Position numbers and translations under genes: made by a program. A stretch of 64,000 bases of DNA from Talpa occidentalis (lineage: Eukaryota; Chordata; Mammalia; Eulipotyphla; Talpidae): assembly GCF_014898055.3 (NCBI RefSeq), contig NW_023605083.1, positions 91,853,721 to 91,917,720 of the forward strand. Reading direction: 5' to 3'. This document shows, in pieces, positions 63,791-64,000 of the stretch (within the stretch, counting starts at the first letter, position 1; every line of letters begins with the position of its first letter). Under the pieces are notes generated by a model. That model saw only the letters and a list, made by a program, of their open reading frames with translations. It was not told where the DNA came from and did not search any database.

Positions 63791-64000
63791 GCTGTAACTC
63801 CGCCCCAATACTTAGCCAATCCGTGGTCGCCCGAGCTGCGCACGCGCGCCCAGGCTCCCCGGCTCTGGAATCTGAGCGGTTCTGAGTTTGGCTTCCAGGG
63901 CTGGTGACGTCATCTAGGCGAGCGAGGCGGCGCTGCGGAGGGTGGGCGGGAGGCTGCCAACGGTTTTGAGTGTAGGAAAGGGCAAAAGAGGGGGCTTTTT
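63775..64000. promoter_or_regulatory. Bidirectional-type promoter of TRAPPC1 (and, by synteny, CNTROB)
   Basis: A TATA-less CpG-rich block with AGCCAATCC (CCAAT box) at 63811, an NRF1-type palindrome GCGCACGCGC at about 63837, and GC boxes. TRAPPC1 leaves on the minus strand. In human, CNTROB leaves on the plus strand within about 200 bases. No CNTROB coding sequence is inside the window. Confidence 0.5.

Overview
The window is mammalian nuclear DNA from a region with large introns. Evidence: GT-AG introns, CpG-rich promoters, old mammalian repeats (L2, MIR, L1M, MER2, MER5, MaLR LTRs), and four multi-exon genes in the conserved order CHD3(+), RNF227(-), KCNAB3(-), TRAPPC1(-), as on human 17p13.1. 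At least fourteen copies of a tRNA-derived SINE (box A, box B, A/T-rich tail) are present. It is not Alu, B1/B2, equine ERE, ruminant Bov-tA, carnivore CAN or the vesper-bat VES type. Together with the gene sequences it points to a laurasiatherian. A rhinolophoid bat (Rhin-1-type SINE) is my best guess, but it rests on memory and is unconfirmed.

Layout. 1-20.1 kb is intergenic: L2, MIR, MER2, L1 3'-end fragments, MaLR-like LTR, SINEs, and from 16 to 18.7 kb a long purine-rich degenerate tetranucleotide tract. 20.2-21.3 kb is the CHD3 CpG-island promoter and first coding exon. 21.2-46.2 kb is the rest of CHD3. I could place all 40 coding exons with phase-consistent splice sites, an alternative first coding exon, three tandem-acceptor choices, and an intronic H/ACA RNA that is probably SCARNA21. 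48.3-49.1 kb is RNF227, a small two-exon RING protein. 49.1-54.5 kb is SINE-rich intergenic DNA. 54.6-61.2 kb is KCNAB3 (14 coding exons, 404 codons plus stop). 62.1-63.8 kb is TRAPPC1 (145 codons plus stop), starting from a bidirectional-type promoter at the right edge. By human synteny CNTROB should begin just beyond.

The genes are not an operon and act in separate processes: CHD3 in NuRD chromatin remodelling, RNF227 as a probable ubiquitin ligase, KCNAB3 as a Kv channel beta subunit of the aldo-keto reductase fold, and TRAPPC1 in vesicle tethering. All four are intact. I found no undescribed gene system. The most useful observations concern CHD3 transcript structure (alternative N terminus, tandem acceptors, intronic RNA, a G-rich 5' leader) and the lineage-specific SINE.
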